64,000 nucleotides of DNA from Eulemur rufifrons (GCF_041146395.1 NC_090999.1:69879001-69943000); one strand, 5' to 3'. Positions 46,966 through 58,724 are shown, numbered from the stretch's first letter. The notes: a model not told the origin generated them from the letters alone. A program made the numbers and translations.

Positions 46966-48309
46966 AAGGGACAAGGAGAAGGACAGTTTCAAGAACTAGA
47001 GAAAGAGAGAAGTACATATGATCATTCATATCGAAAGGATCAGTAACCTTTACTGGAAGATAACAGCCAGCCCAAGACAAACTTGCTGAGAGCGCGCCAA
47101 GGTTATAAGCACCCTGGCCGCACTCTTTGTTATCTCTTCTTCCAATTTCTGATGGGAATTAACACTGTTTTAACCCAGCCAGAGACAAAGACCCTGGGGG
47201 CCTTGTTGATATAGTTAATACAGCTCAGTTTCCCAGGCAGAAAGCAGGGTGGAGAAGTGTGTAGAGTATATTTTCAGGCACAAATTAATGACTCCACACA
47301 CATATACTACATGCAACTTTCAAAATGAATTCTCCCTGAAGCAAAACCGTCTAAAAGGCAAGCACAAAAGGAGAGACAGATATTATTTACTATGAATGGA
47401 ATGCTTACTTCTATACCACGTTGGTATTTACGCTGGCATTCTGAGATCAGCAAAAAAGGGACAAAATGAAATGTATTCTGTGACCTTATGGGAATAAGAA
47501 ACTTCTTACTAGCAAAAGTAATGAAATGATTTAGAATTGTTTAATATAAAAATACAAAGAAATGACTCTATTTTCTACTTCAATTTGTTTTTATTAGGAA
47601 TTTATGAAGAAAGTCAAAGAGATAATTTATATTTCATATATTAATATGGTAAGCAGCTTAAACTGGCAAATATGGTTAGACATTGGAGGTAGTAATATTT
47701 GTATGGCAACATCAATGCCATTTTAAGGGTCACATAAAACTGTTATATTAGAAATATTTTTCAGTGCTATTATAAACTGTATAGTAGTTTGGTAGTGGCA
47801 GCTGGGAAGAAAAATGTCTTCTACAGCTATCAACTCATCTTTTGTGTCCGTTTATCTCTTTATACTATTGCTATTATACACTGCTCTCCCTAGAGAATAT
47901 GAAGAGATCATTTCTACGCAAATGTTTGCAATGTAAATAATTTAACACTCTATAATGGTTGTTTTAACAGCAAAGAACACACCATCTCTGTTCTGATTGG
48001 TTAAAAATAGAAGAAGCTGGTAATTGTTGTTCATTTGTTTATTATTGTTTTGTTTAGATTTAACATGTCATAGATGTGTTTGACTTGGTATAGTTTTTTT
48101 TATTTCTGCTTTGATTCTCTCTCACTCACACACACATACACACAGAAATGACTGTCTCTAATAGTACTATTTAGCTGTTTCTTTAAATCATTTACAAGTA
48201 TAAAAAAAATAAGAAAAAATAAGGAAAGTGCATGTGAAAAGCAAAAGGTTCCTTTTTCTATGACATTCATAGTTATTAGCCCCAACGGTAGACACTGTTT
48301 TTTTTTTTT
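46966..48309. other. Unassigned DNA with one GC-richer block
   Basis: The block 47060-47270 has more G+C and several CpGs (GAGAGCGCGCC at 47089-47099) than its surroundings. No frame or repeat family recognised. A CA-rich run lies at 48124-48145 and a T run at 48298-48310. Confidence 0.4.
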
Positions 48310-48525
48310 TCAAAAACTATTACCTTTATCTATTTATGTATGTGTCTTCTTATTATTTACAACAGAGAAATCATGCCATATACATTCTATTGCAATTTGT
48401 CTTTTTTACTTAGGAATATTTCCAAAATATTAGTCAATTTATTTCTAACACATTCCTTAAAACAACTATGTGCTTTCTATTTTATGGATGTGTCACAATG
48501 TAGTAGACTGTTAACTCTTTGCTTA
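48310..48525 (-). mobile_element. Possible old L1 fragment, antisense
   Basis: GCAATTTGTCTTTTTTACTT, then GGAATATTTCCAAAATATTA and TTTTATGGATGTGTCACAAT parallel the antisense L1ME words (caacttgctttttt.actt, tggatgtaccata). Weak. Confidence 0.4.
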
Positions 48526-48959
48526 ATTATATGTTAACAAGAAATGATCTGTATAAAACTACAATATAAGTTCTTGAAATATGGAATGCAGACTCACATA
48601 TTTAACATAAAATATCTTAAACTAAAAATCAACCAGCTCTACCTCTATTATAAGAAACATTAACTGATATTTGATATGCTAGCAGGATTATCTCATTAAT
48701 ATAATAATATTCACACTTGGCCTTTGGCCAAAATTGCCCATTCTGGCCTGACTCATAAGCACTTTCTTTATGATTTTTTTTTAATTGACATTAGGGAAAT
48801 AAGGTGTGCATGTGGAGGGGGAGGGGATCATCAAATGAACTTTAAAGAATGAGGGAATAGGCATTCATAGAGGGAAATAGAGAATAAATTAAGAGATTAA
48901 AACTGGAAAGCATAGGGCATGTTCAAAGACCTTATGCACAAAAATAAATTTGATAATAA

Positions 48960-50010
48960 ACCTTAAAGTAAAATTAAGATACTAGGGAAAAAACTATCTT
49001 TGCAACTGTGGGCTAGGCAAATATTTCTTAGAACACACAAAAAAGGGAAATTATAGAACAAAAGATAATTTAGTACTTTGGTCTCCAGTATAGTATATTA
49101 CATTTCCAACTTACTAAAAGATGTAGTTAAAAACATAGTTAAAATATATTAGAAAAAATATCTGCAACATAAAATTTTGTGTGTGTGACAAAAGACCTGT
49201 ATTTATATAAAGAACTTCTACAATTCCATTTAAAAAGAAAAACAACCCAATAAAAGAATAGGCAAAATATTTGAACCAACACTTCAGAAAGAAGATATGT
49301 AAACGTCCAATCAGCACATAAAAATTTATCCACATCATTAGTCATTTGGAAAATAAAGACTAAATCTATTATGAGATACAAATAAATGGAAAAACAAAGA
49401 ACTAAAACATTAAAAGTTGGAGAAGATGTGGAACGATCAAAACTTTCATATGATGTTGGGAGAAATGCAAATATAGTATAACCCCTTTGGAAATTGCTTG
49501 ACATATTCTTTATTTATTTAAATATATCATCTTATGATCCAACAGTTTTGTTATTAGCTATTTATTTAAAATAAATAAAAATATACATCCTCAAAATCCT
49601 TGAAAAACAATTCATAGCAGCTTTCTTCATTATAGAAAAAAACAAAAATAATCCCAATATTCATTAAAAGGAAAATGAATACATTGTGTTATACTACTAC
49701 GCAGCAATAAAAAGGAAACAAACTACTGATACATGCAATGACATGGATAAATCTCAAGAATATTAAGCTGAATGAAAGAAGCCAATCAAAAATATATAAT
49801 GTATGATCCCTTTAGTATGAAATCCAAGATTGTGCAAAACTAATCTATGTTAATAGAAATCAGATTAATGTTGCTTGTGTTTGAAGGAAAAGGGCATGAA
49901 AGAATTTTCTGGTGTGATAGAAATAGTCTGGATCTCAGTATGCATCAGTCAAAACTGATTAAATGTTAAATTTAAGAGCTGTTTCGCTGAATGTAAATTG
50001 TACTTTAAAC
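48960..50010 (+). mobile_element. Old L1M ORF2/3' region, sense
   Basis: AAAGACCTGTATTTATATAA at 49190, AAACAACCCAATAAAAGAAT at 49241, TTGGAGAAGATGTGGAACGA at 49417, CTACTACGCAGCAATAAAAA at 49693, ATGACATGGATAAATCTCAA at 49738, and a 3' UTR with GTGTGATAGAAATAGTCTGG at 49912. Frames over it on the minus strand (49114-49504) are shadows. Confidence 0.85.
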
Positions 50011-50060
50011 AAGAGAGAAAGAACAAGAGTGAGAGGAAGAAAGAGCAAGAGAGAAAGCGA
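50011..50060. repeat. Purine-rich (GA) low-complexity tract
   Basis: AGAGAGAAAGAACAAGAGTG-type run just after the L1 3' end. Confidence 0.85.
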
Positions 50061-51156
50061 TGCCTTGAGTAAATAGTAAGTAATGTAAAAAAAACTAAAG
50101 ATAGTAAGAAAATAAGCACATGTAAAGTCTGTACAGCAAAGAATAAAACCATATTGGTCAAATATTTTTATTTAAATATTTTAAAAATGTCTGTGACAAA
50201 TTCTTTCTCCATTCAATTTAGACTGAATCATTGCAAAAATAATACTGAGTAGAAGCAGTAAAGCCATAGTTTCATATACAAATTTATTTGTAAATGATAG
50301 TTAAATTTGACTTTGAATCAAACTCTCGTGAGTATGCTCTAAATAGAAAAATTTAGTTTAAACGTCCTTGTGTTTTCACTGCAGACCTCACCAAAGTCTG
50401 TAACCAATAAACGATTGGTGCATAGCACATTCTAATGGTTCACCTCAGGTTATTTTGTTGTCATCAGTAAGTTACAGTTTGTTAGAGACTATTTTGAAAG
50501 TGATTTAAAATCTCAAAAGGAAAGCTACGTTACTGCCACCTACTACCCTTGGCAGATACAGCAACCAGCCTACTCAAAACTTCTGAAGCTGAAAGAAATA
50601 TAAAACAATCCAGAGCTGACATACTTTTTTCCCTTTTCTCTGATGTTAGCAGATTCCTTGCTTTCTAATGCAATATAGTCAATGTATTATTTAAAAATTA
50701 GGAATTGAAAAGAAGGCTTTGGTTTATTTAGTTGAAGTTCTGATTTTTGTCTTTTGCTAATCACTACCATCACTACTGTTATCAGCTGTTTTGTTTTGTT
50801 TTATTTTGTTTATAGACGATAATAGGCTGTAGGCAGGATGGCTAAACCTTTTATCATAGCAAGAACAATAATATTGAATAATGTTGAAGTGTCCCCTGGT
50901 GTATAACTGAGCTTTTAATGTCTAAAAACACTAAATCTCAGGGGGCAGAGCCTGGTATGGGACTCTGGCTTTCTTCTCAGGTGACTTTCTTAGTTTCATC
51001 TCTGAGCTTGATTTCGACCTTGAAGACTAAAATATGGTCAGAAAAATAAAGAGTGCGTCAAAACATTCACATGATAAAATTAACTTCTCTTCACTTGAAA
51101 GATAAGAAATAAAATATTGCATAAACAACACAGAAGCTGTGCCCATAGTCATGCAT

Positions 51157-51158
<2 letters not shown>
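50061..51158. other. Unassigned DNA
   Basis: No gene. A TTTTG-type run lies at 50789-50812. Confidence 0.45.

Positions 51159-51198
<40 letters not shown>
51159..51198. repeat. 40-base uninterrupted T homopolymer
   Basis: Forty T in a row. Neither side reads as an Alu or L1 end, so it is not obviously the tail of a recognised element. Confidence 0.95.
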
Positions 51199-51200
<2 letters not shown>

Positions 51201-51484
51201 TGACTACTTGCTCATTGATATATTTGGATTTTGTGCACATTCTCACATTTTGGAAAGACCAGTGGTAAAAGTGAGTAACATTAACACAAAGGTTACTAAT
51301 TTTGACTGTGCATAGCTGTCACCCCACCTACAGAAATGTGTCCTTCTGCCAAGCTAACGTCAGGCTAGAGTATGGAATGCAACACTTTGCAGTCATTACC
51401 TTTTATCATTAGCTTCCAAATGCACTGAGGCACATTCAGATTTAAATACACATGAACCCATCTGGTCAATTACATCATCTCCTT

Positions 51485-52182
51485 TTTTATATTTCAAAAT
51501 ATTAAGGTGGTACAAATATTTTTGTTACATGGATATTTTTTATAATGCTTAAGTCAGGGTTTTATGGTGTGTCCATCAGCCAAATAGTGTTCATTGTACC
51601 TGATAAGTAGGTTTTTCCCCCCTTTCTCCTCCCCCTTTCTTGATTTCCAATTACCTTTACATCCCATTATGCCCATATGTGCCCACTGATTAACTTCCAA
51701 GTATTAGAGAGTGTATATGGTGCTTGTTTTTCCATTTCTGAAATGCTCACCTAGGACAATTGTCTCCAGTTCTATCCAGGTTGCTACAAAAGACATTATT
51801 TCATTCCTTTTTTATGGTTGAGTAAATACTCCATGGTATGAATATGCCACATTTTCTTAATCTGTTCATGAATTGACTGACCCTTAGGTTAATTCCACAT
51901 CTTTGAAATTGCGAATTGTGCTGTGATAAACATGTGAGTGCAAGTATCTTTTTGATAAAAATTACTTCTTTTTGGGGGGGTAGGATACCCAGCAGTGGAA
52001 TTGCTGGGTCAAATGATAAGTCTACATTTATTTCTTTGAGGAATCTCCATACTGTTTTCCATAGAGATTGTACTAATTTGCAGTCCCACCAAGAGTATAT
52101 AAGCATTTCTTTCTCTCTGCATCCACTGCAACATCTATTGTTTTTTTTACTTTTTAATAATCTCCATTCTGACAGGGGTGAG
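51485..52182 (-). mobile_element. L1 3' arm of a twin-primed insertion
   Basis: Minus-strand L1 3' end with short tail (CCTTTTTTAT at 51481-51490), 3' UTR (GTGTTCATTGTACCTGATAA at 51587), ORF2 tail (CCCAGCAGTGGAATTGCTGG near 51988) up to CCATTCTGACAGGGGTGAG at 52165-52182, where orientation switches. Confidence 0.87.
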
Positions 52183-52730
52183 ACCTATTCAATAAATGGT
52201 GCTGGGAAAACTGTATAGCCACATGTAGATGAGTGAAACAGGACCCCTCTCTTGCCATATACAAAAATTAATTCAAGATGGATAAAAATTTAAATGAAAG
52301 CCAAGAAACCATAAAAATTCTAGAAGAAAATATAGAAAAAAACTCTTTTAGATATCAGCCTCGAAGAATTTATGACTAAGGCCCCAAGGCAAATATAGCA
52401 ACAATAAAAATAAATAAGTAGAATTTGATTAAATTAAAAAGGTTCTTCATAGCAAAGGAAATAATGAACAGACTAGACAGCCTAGAGAGTAGGAGAAATT
52501 ATTTGCAAACTATACATCTGACAAAGGGCTAATATACAGAATCTACAAAGAACTCAAACAAATCAGCAAGAAAGAAAACAAACAACTCCATTAAAAAGTG
52601 AGCAAAAGACATGAACAGAGTTTTTCTAAATATGATAGACAAATGGCAAAAAAAAAAAGTGAAAAAATGCTCAACATTACTAATCATTAGGAAAATGAAA
52701 ATTAAAACCACAATGACATATATTCACCCA
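52183..52730 (+). mobile_element. L1 inverted 5' arm of the same insertion
   Basis: Sense ORF2: AATAAATGGTGCTGGGAAAA at 52191, AATTAATTCAAGATGGATAA at 52267, GGGCTAATATACAGAATCTA at 52527, AAAACCACAATGACATATAT at 52704, ending near TTCACCCA at 52723-52730. In L1 order this end is directly followed by CACCCCTGTCAGAATGG, the start of the 3' arm, so the arms abut with about five shared bases (CACCC). That is a strong sign of one twin-priming event. Confidence 0.85.
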
Positions 52731-52969
52731 TTATAAACTATTGGAGAGACCAAAATTGTTCTCCCCTTTGTTTCTCATTCTTATATAACCTAATGATTCA
52801 CAAAGTTTGTTTTTGCTTTATTTTATACATAATATAATTCTAAATGTGAACTCGCCCTAAAATACTCTTCTGTTTTATTGTAAACAATCTAATGCAGATT
52901 CTACTTATAACAAGAGAAGATACTTTGGGAAGTTATGATACACATAGAACACATATTTGCATTACAAAA

Positions 52970-53165
52970 TATTGTATTCCAATTCTGGCTTTATCAGGCA
53001 ATAGCTATGTGAATTCATGCAGTTTACTTTGCTGTTGAGGTTTAGTTTTCTCATGTGAAATTTATCAGGTAATAATAATAAGTATAATAATGTGTGTAAA
53101 GTATCTAGTATATAAAGCACCTCCCTTATAGTCATTTGAAGTTGTGTGCAAATGATAATTATTTT
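52970..53165 (+). mobile_element. MIR SINE, sense
   Basis: TATTCCAATTCTGGCTTTAT, CAATAGCTATGTGAATTCAT, TTTAGTTTTCTCATGTGAAA, GGTAATAATAATAAGTATAA and a tail with AAAGTATCTAGTATATAAAG match the MIR order. Confidence 0.75.
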
Positions 53166-53754
53166 GCTCTTGCATTATATTCTCTCATACTATGCCTTCT
53201 GAGCAGGAGAAAATGGTATTAGAAAATTCCATTTTATTGCAAGGATAGGGATTTGATTTCATGATGATTACAATTTACTATTATTTTCATTTCTCTTTCT
53301 TGAATTTCTTCTGCTGAGAGAGCTGAAAGAGAAATGTAATGAAAAGGAGAGATGTCATCACTATGCAGAATTTATCTTTAAATAGTTAACAAAAATTAAA
53401 TTCTCAAGTTTAAACATATATGTCATGAATAAGAAACATTTTTATGTTATGTTTCCTACAACAGTTCACCATTAGTAATAAAAAAATAGCCTAAAGTCAT
53501 CCAAACCAGGTGCATCCAGATATAGATACAGAAAACTGATTACATATCATTATCCATGGGCCTCCTATTCATATTTCCTGCTGTACCATAGAGTCACAGT
53601 CTCCACCCATCAATTAAGGGGACAGACCTGTCACATTCAGCCCACTTTCCTGAGGCATGTTCTAGTCTTTATTATTCATAGTGATATATCCATATTCCTG
53701 TACAAAGTGGCTGCAAAATTCATATAGAAGTTATTATCTGGCATGAAAATCAGA
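53166..53754. other. Unassigned DNA
   Basis: No gene. The block 53490-53730 is less AT-rich and not assigned. Confidence 0.45.
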
Positions 53755-53970
53755 AAAAAATAAGTAAAATTATCTCAATTTGCAGATGATTTGATCTTCT
53801 ATGTAGAAAACCCTACAGACTTCACCAAAAACCTTTTAGAACAAATAAAATCTGTAAAATTGCAGGACACAAAGTCAACAGACAAAAATCATTTATGTTT
53901 CCATACACTAACAGCTCACTACATTAAAAAGATACAAAAAAGATCTCATTCACAATAGCTTTTGTTAGGT
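53755..53970 (+). pseudogene. L1 ORF2p reverse-transcriptase fragment (FADD box)
   Basis: An isolated ORF2 piece covering the catalytic palm: QFADDLIFYVENPTDF at about 53779-53826, with the FADD form of the reverse-transcriptase YXDD box, followed by wording of the next L1 block (TKSTDKNHLCFHTLTAHYI). Both ends are abrupt and there is no L1 3' end, so it is a small remnant. The two catalytic Asp codons are intact, but nothing else of the protein is. Confidence 0.85.
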
Positions 53971-54944
53971 TCTCTATGAATTTGTAAAAAAATAAAAGTA
54001 TGATATTATAGCAAAAAAATTGAAGAACACTTTAATATAAGGCTCTCTTCTTGCTCTTCTTGATTCCAAAAAATTAGTTATTTTTCCTAGCTTTCAGTTT
54101 TTTCATAGGTTTATTAGGGATGATAAAAAAATAAGACTTGCCTCACAAAGACGTGCTCAGGATCATTAAATGTTATTATGCCCCCTCCTCTTGGTGAATG
54201 TAATCAGAGAATTTTTTGAGACACACACTTTTTAATTCTAAGCAGTCAATGATCAGTTATGTTAATAGAATTCCTTTAGATGACATGACTTTCACCCATC
54301 ATGAACTAGGAAATATGTAAGCTACATATGATTATGAGAGGCCAAATAGTTAAGAACCTGGCTTTTTAAGCTAAAATAGCTGTTATTTAGACTTACTGGC
54401 AAAAGTAGCATAACTGCTCTGTGCCTTGGTTACTTAATTTATAAATTTGAGCCAAAAACTAGTTTTGTTAGTTAAGTGATTTAATAAATGCAAAATATTA
54501 TAAATAGTGCCAGAGCTATAGTAAAAAGTAAATACATTCACTTATTATTAATTTCTTATATTGCTAAGTATATGTGCTCTAACTTTCATGTTGAATGGAG
54601 TTGGGATGGCATGCAGAGGGCCACTCTGCTCCCACTTCAAAGAAAGGCTAGTTTACCAGCTGATGGGAGTGATAGCAACAAACACACTTCAGGGACTGCC
54701 TCAGTTTCAGAGAACCATGAAATATATGCCCTAATGTGTTTAGTAGACTTCATATGAATGAAAATCCCAGATATCGTGTACACCCCAATCACTGTGCCAC
54801 TACCCTGCCAACACTAATGAGTAGGAGGTTAGTACTTGCAATCTGTGGACATCAACTCTAGTGGATTGCACCACACCTTCCCAATCCTAAAATGTTTATA
54901 TAAGCCTAGAGTTGACAGACAATATCAACAAAATAATATTGCAT
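53971..54944. other. Unassigned DNA
   Basis: No gene or named repeat. The 89-codon frame at 54488-54757 has no domain. Confidence 0.45.
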
Positions 54945-54954
54945 ATTAATCTTT
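54945..54954. repeat. Left 10-bp target-site duplication (older L1)
   Basis: ATTAATCTTT, exactly repeated at 56391-56400 after the A-rich L1 tail. Confidence 0.75.
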
Positions 54955-56390
54955 CAACCAAAGTGTATTAAGAAGCTATATGTTTGTTGGCCATTAGTCT
55001 ATCTTCTTTTGAAAAGTTTCTGTTCATGTGCTTTGCCCACTTTTTGATAGGGTGGTTTGATTTTTTTCTTGCTGATGTTCCTGAGTTCTATATAGATTCT
55101 AGTTATCAGCCCTTTGTTGGATGTGTAACAGAATATTTTCTCCCAATCTGTAGGTTGTCTATTTGCTCTTATGATAGTTTTCTTGCAACACTTAAGTGCA
55201 CATACAGTAATAACACTCACTGGGTGTCGGGCAGATGGAAGGGGAGAGGGGGAATGGGTATATACACACCTAATGGATGCGGTGTGCACCAACTGGGGGA
55301 TGGACATGCTTGAAGCTCTGCTTGGGTGGGGCAAAGGCAATATATGTAACCTAAACATTTGTACTCCTGTAATATGCTAAAATAAAAAAAAAAAGCTGCT
55401 ACACAGCTAAGGAAATAATCAACAAAGTGAATAGACAACCCACAGAATGGGAGAAAATATTAGCAAACTATACATCTGGTAAAGGGCTATTATCCAGAAG
55501 CTACAAAGAATTCAAACAAATCATCAAGAAAAAAACAAACAACCCCCATTAAAAAGTGGACAAAAGACATGAACAGAATCTTTTCAAAAGAAGATAGACA
55601 AATGGCCAATAAACATATGAAAAAATGCTCGCCATTACTAATCATCAGAGAAATGTAAATTAAAACCACAATGAGATATCATCTTATCCCTGTTACAATA
55701 GCTTTTATTAAAACCTCCAAAAACAATAGATGCTGGCATGGGCCCAGAGAGAAAGGAACACTTATACACCGTTGGTGGAACTAAAAATTAGTACAACTTC
55801 TATGGAAAACAGCAAGGAGAATCCTGAAAGAACTAAAAGTAGACCTATCATTTGATCCAGCAATCCCACTACTGGGTATCTACCCAAAGGAAAAGAAGTC
55901 ATTTTATCAAAAAGATACCTTCACTCAAACGCTTATTGCAGCACAATTCACAATTGCAAAACTGTGGAATCAACACAAATGCCCATCAATTCATGAGTGG
56001 ATTAACAAAATGTGGTGTATATATACCATGGAATGATGCTCAGCCATGAAGAAGAATGACTTAATGCCTTTTGCAATAATTTGGATAGAAATGGAGACCA
56101 TTCTCCTAAGTGAAGTATCTGAAGAATGGAAAAACAAACAGCACACGTACTTGCTGTTAAACTGGAACTAACCAATGAGCACACGTGTGCACAGAGGGAA
56201 GTAAAACTCAATGGAAACCAAGCAGTGATGGAGAAGGGAGGTGGGGACGGTCAAAAACCTACCAGATGGGTGCAATGAACACTATTTGGTTGATGGGCAC
56301 ACTTATAGCTGTGACTCAAGCAGTACAAAAGCAATCCATGTAATCAAAAATATTTGTAAACACTTAATACTTGGGAAAAAAACAATAAAA
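54955..56390 (+). mobile_element. Older L1, 5' truncated, interrupted by younger L1
   Basis: Sense L1 from ORF2 to the 3' end. Only about 23 bases (54955-54977) lie left of a younger inserted L1. It resumes at 55390: CAGCTAAGGAAATAATCAAC, GCCATTACTAATCATCAGAG at 55632, CACTACTGGGTATCTACCCA at 55867, CCTAAGTGAAGTATCTGAAG at 56105, GGTGCAATGAACACTATTTG at 56269, then an A-rich tail at 56375-56390. The 10-bp duplication ATTAATCTTT brackets the unit. Confidence 0.85.
54978..55389 (+). mobile_element. Young L1 with 5' inversion nested in older L1
   Basis: Bases 54978-55196 are antisense ORF2 (GTTTGTTGGCCATTAGTCTA, CCAATCTGTAGGTTGTCTAT). Bases 55197-55389 are the lineage-specific L1 3' UTR in sense (GGGTATATACACACCTAATG, GGGGCAAAGGCAATATATGT, AACCTAAACATTTGTACTCC) with an A run at 55384-55394. 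AAGAAGCT at 54970-54977 and AAAAAGCT at 55390-55397 are a probable short target duplication, and joining the flanks there restores the older L1. Confidence 0.83.
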
Positions 56391-56400
56391 ATTAATCTTT
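56391..56400. repeat. Right 10-bp target-site duplication (older L1)
   Basis: Exact copy of 54945-54954 directly after the L1 tail. Confidence 0.75.
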
Positions 56401-57101
56401 TAAAGCCAAGTTAATTTGTCAACTGTTATAATCAGTAATTTATATTATGATGCCATATGACAACTTAACACAAATACTCAATATTTATTCATTTTTTTCC
56501 TTTAATACGAAGTCATTCTTAAGTTCTAATTTTTCTATTCTTGTATGTTGGTCATTTATCTTCTAAATCTACACAGTGTTAGGTGCTGCTGAGTATGACA
56601 CATGCTGTATAAACGATAAGGTCATTGTTGCCTCTGAACTTGACAATGTCAAGTTGTCTTGTCACTATGTCTTAGGGATCTATTTGTTAAAGTTTCAGTC
56701 TTTTTTTGGTTCTTATCCAGTGTTTTATGTTGACATTTATGCATTTGAATACATAAAAATATTTCAGAGCTATTCAGTCTGTAAAGACTAGTCCAGACTC
56801 AAGGAATACACTTCTGCAATATTAATAATTGAGGTAAATTTATGATTTGTCTTGAGGGAAATTAATTAGAGTAGTGAGGAAAGTGTCTTATAATACATCT
56901 CCAAACACCCAGTCCTTCTGCCACAAACAATCACATACCATCATTCTTATCTTTAAGATTTTATTCTTGAGAATTTCAGTTCCTACATAGTAGTAGTGCA
57001 GACTAAGTTATGAGACCAAAAGGCTGTATGTTTGCTGCTAAGAAAAAGGAAAAAAAATAAAAAGGTCTCATGAACTAATAGAACTAATAGTAGAATTTGA
57101 A

Positions 57102-57126
57102 GTGTGTGTGTGTGTGTGTGTGTGTA
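57102..57126. repeat. (GT)n microsatellite
   Basis: About 12 uninterrupted GT units. Confidence 0.95.
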
Positions 57127-57600
57127 TCTCCTGTGGAAGACATTTATTAATATATTTTATTATTTAAACAGTATAGAAAAATCTCTGTTTTGTCTTTGAT
57201 CATTGATGTCTATAAATTTATATAAAAAGGCAAGAAATATACATTAAGCCAAATGTTTGGAAGTAGATTTCTAAAGTTATATGTCAAACTAACTCAAATA
57301 TATTTTTAAGTGTTTTTCTGCATCGAATCTCCAATATGCTATGTATCTAATAGACAGTTCTAAAGGTGTTAGCCAAGATACTACATTTTGGGTAATTAGA
57401 AGCATCAAACTCTATGGATACTTTGATGGCATTGTCATTTACCCTGTGATAATCAAGGGGAAAAGAAAGATTGAAATTGCTTGCAGTAGTACTTTACCAA
57501 GGTCTCTCTAAGAACATGAGCAAGATAACAGTTTGTCATCAAGCACAAGTTGGTAAAATCCATGGTGATTACCAAAAGCCTTTCTTCTTTTTTATTTCTT

Positions 57601-57653
57601 CTGTGTGTGTGCATGTACATGTATAGATCTGTGTGTCTGTGTCTGTGTCTGTG
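57601..57653. repeat. TGTGTC-type simple repeat
   Basis: TG units followed by three to four copies of TGTGTC with small variations. Confidence 0.85.
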
Positions 57654-57971
57654 ACCCAATCAGAATCTTTCAAATAAAATATAATAGCTGGATTTATTTC
57701 TTTGCTATTAATGCATTTGCCATTAGTGCATTAGTAAATTTAGTGCATTTACTAATATTGAAAAGTCTCCATCATTTCAGTTAATAATTTTATGAGATGG
57801 TTATTCATGATAAAGTAGCATGTTAAAGTTTGTAGCACATTATTTCAATTTGTCATTTTAATCAAATATCTCACTCATTTCAGAATGTAAGTTTCAGGAT
57901 ATTATGTGTTGGGAGCATTAAATTATTTTCTTTTTCTATATTTGGATCTCCCTATAACTTGTTTCTGTTTT

Positions 57972-58013
57972 ATATATATGTGTGTGTGTGTGTGTGTACA
58001 TCTGTGTGTATAC
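57972..58013. repeat. (TA)n(TG)n microsatellite
   Basis: Short TA run, about nine TG units, then TACATCTGTGTG and TATACACA. Confidence 0.88.
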
Positions 58014-58540
58014 ACATCTTTGCTCAAGTATGTCCATAGCATTATAAATGGAAATAATTATGGGAGAATATGTGTTTCCTAAGCTGCCTGAGGCTTTCTA
58101 ATTAAAAATGAACTCCAAAATTTTTAAACTTTTAGGAGCAACACTATTGTGATATCATCTGTTCCCATGTATTTGCTTAATATTCTTGCATTTCTCATGT
58201 CCCTTAGTGGATCATAAGATAGAAAAAAACTTTTTCCATGATATTAACTTTTTAAACTTAATGAATTAGAAATGAGAATGTAAAACAATTAAGCTATATT
58301 TAGAAAAATGTAATTTGAACAACATATGATGGACAGTGACTAGGTGACTAGTAACCAATCACTTATTATTATTCATTTCTAAAATTGACTGAATTGACTA
58401 GTATATTCCTACTTACAATTCCAATAATAATGCAAATTTTTATTTCTCTGGTGTGTGATGATGGCAATAATAATAATGTAATCTTAAAGCGAGCTTCACT
58501 TGTCTATTTCCATAAAAACAGCTATACTTTCTTCTTTGTG

Positions 58541-58695
58541 TATAAATTTATGAGGTACAAGTATAATTTTGTTACATAGATAGATTGCATATTGGTGAAG
58601 TCAGGGCTTTTAAGGTATCCATCACCCAAAAAAATATAAAATGTACCCATCTTCTTTTTCCCTCAATAACCCAACTCTTGTTGATTTCAATAGAC
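58541..58695 (-). mobile_element. L1MA/L1PB-like L1 3' UTR fragment, antisense
   Basis: AAATTTATGAGGTACAAGTA, AATTTTGTTACATAGATAGA, GGTGAAGTCAGGGCTTTTAA and GGTATCCATCACCCAAAAAA are antisense 3' UTR words. It has no T run at its left (3') end and is followed on the right by a 28-A run. Confidence 0.75.
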
Positions 58696-58696
58696 C

Positions 58697-58724
58697 AAAA
58701 AAAAAAAAAAAAAAAAAAAAAAAC
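58697..58724. repeat. 28-base A homopolymer
   Basis: Uninterrupted A run directly right of an antisense L1 piece, at the end opposite to where that L1's tail should be. Confidence 0.95.

Larger units (their letters stand above)
56401..58540. other. Unassigned DNA with microsatellites
   Basis: No gene. 56575-56665 may be an old antisense L2-like trace (words TTAGGTGCTGCTGAGTATGA and TTGTTGCCTCTGAACTTGAC), too weak to claim. Confidence 0.4.

Noticed and set aside
49139..49504. 121-codon minus-strand frame resembling a membrane protein
   Set aside because: Shadow of sense-strand L1M ORF2; hydrophobicity comes from the antisense of A-rich codons.
50925..51010. Possible antisense MER5A fragment
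   Set aside because: Only a few short words agree (AGGGGGCAGAGCCTGG, CTCAGGTGA); not enough to claim.
54999..55358. 119-codon minus-strand frame rich in Pro and Ser
   Set aside because: It crosses the inversion join of a young L1 and reads antisense through its 3' UTR; an artefact of the repeat.
54945..56400. A single complex rearranged L1
   Set aside because: Antisense and sense pieces cover the same ORF2 region and two sets of flanking repeats are visible, so two nested insertions explain it better.
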